Assembly: GCA_964458835.1 (NCBI GenBank)
Contig: CAYWKV010000025.1
Coordinates: 1-25,284, forward strand
Source of the DNA: JAHJQQ01 sp964458835
Lineage (GTDB): Bacteria; Pseudomonadota; Gammaproteobacteria; Thiohalobacterales; Thiohalobacteraceae
Direction of reading: 5' to 3'
Length of the DNA stretch: 25,284 nt
The notes below the pieces were generated by a model. It was not told the origin of the DNA. It saw only the letters and a list, made by a program, of their open reading frames with translations, and did not search any database. Position 1 is the stretch's first letter. The number at the start of each line of letters is the position of its first letter. A program made the position numbers and the translations under genes. This document shows, piece by piece, positions 25,214 to 25,284 of this stretch.

Positions 25214-25242
25214 TGGTGGAGGCGGCGGGAATCGAACCCGCG
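25214..25242. repeat. Right attachment site (intact ssrA 3' end)
   Basis: Perfect 29-bp match to 1164-1192. Here the repeat continues into tmRNA sequence on the right, so this copy belongs to the working gene. The site covers the T-arm and acceptor end, the classic integration target in tmRNA genes. Confidence 0.9.
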
Positions 25243-25284
25243 TCCGCAAGCCCTCCGCCCTCGGCTCTACATGCTTATCCGCGT
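25214..25284 (-). ncRNA. ssrA: tmRNA, 3' part (continues beyond the window)
   Basis: The last 71 nt of a tmRNA. Reading from the right edge, GATAAGCATGTAGAGCCGAG matches the conserved segment before the T-arm (E. coli has CTAAGCATGTAGTACCGAGG). It is followed by GCGGACGCGGGTTCGATTCC and a terminal CCTCCACCA. The tag-encoding and 5' parts lie outside. tmRNA rescues stalled ribosomes. Integration kept the gene's 3' sequence intact, so it should remain functional. Confidence 0.93.

Larger units (their letters stand above)
1164..25242. mobile_element. Integrative genomic island inserted in the 3' end of ssrA
   Basis: The element is bounded by a perfect 29-bp direct repeat that is the 3' end of tmRNA. 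A tyrosine integrase and an excisionase lie at the left end. The right end has a CI-type repressor and a KfrA-like protein. The interior carries restriction, Gabija and other probable defence genes. No relaxase, coupling protein, secretion or virion gene is seen, so it is best called a defence-bearing integrative element of unknown transfer mode. Confidence 0.88.

Noticed and set aside
1..25284. CRISPR array, retron or reverse transcriptase
   Set aside because: No regularly spaced direct repeats and no reverse transcriptase or Cas motif were seen on either strand.

Overview
The window looks like a roughly 24 kb integrative genomic island inserted at the 3' end of ssrA (tmRNA) in a GC-rich proteobacterium. 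A gammaproteobacterium is most likely, judging from the tmRNA 3' domain and gene style, but I cannot name the genus. The main evidence is a perfect 29-bp direct repeat. One copy (25214-25242) is the native end of a tmRNA gene that runs out of the right edge. The other (1164-1192) lies just downstream of a tyrosine integrase. The original ssrA terminator now sits stranded outside the left repeat, and the island carries its own terminator inside the right end.

Layout. (1) 1-1158, chromosomal flank: a type II toxin-antitoxin operon (small antitoxin, Doc-like Fic toxin, a partial unknown gene) and the old ssrA terminator. (2) 1164-2667, recombination module: attachment repeat, integrase and a small excisionase overlapping it by 4 bp, with matching 11-bp-spaced repeats near both island ends that look like integrase arm sites. 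(3) 2668-5105, a poorly coding stretch holding one winged-helix/replication-relaxation-like gene and, upstream of it, about 600 bp packed with consecutive inverted repeats (4208-4818), a candidate oriT, replication origin or structured RNA. (4) 5106-22573, the anti-phage cargo, all on the plus strand: a type I restriction-modification operon (hsdM, hsdS, an uncharacterised 421-aa protein, hsdR), a Gabija-type pair (gajA OLD nuclease and gajB UvrD-like helicase), and a 1767-aa protein with an N-terminal GHKL/Hsp90-type ATPase and a C-terminal DUF3883/PD-(D/E)XK-like nuclease domain. (5) 22574-25213, maintenance and control end: a small acidic AT-rich gene, a KfrA-like DNA-binding protein, two small hypotheticals, and a CI/XRE-type repressor facing them across a perfect 8-3-8 operator. 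(6) 25214-25284, the 3' end of ssrA.

How it may work together. The integrase and excisionase move the element in and out of ssrA. The XRE repressor probably controls the divergent minus-strand genes. The cargo stacks three defence layers: sequence-specific restriction, nucleotide-sensing Gabija, and the large ATPase-nuclease. Each of the last two blocks is preceded by its own dyad, so they may be regulated separately. No relaxase, type IV secretion or phage structural gene is visible, so transfer, if any, would need help in trans. The most promising undescribed parts are the ATPase-DUF3883 protein, the 421-aa protein inside the hsd operon, and the hairpin array.
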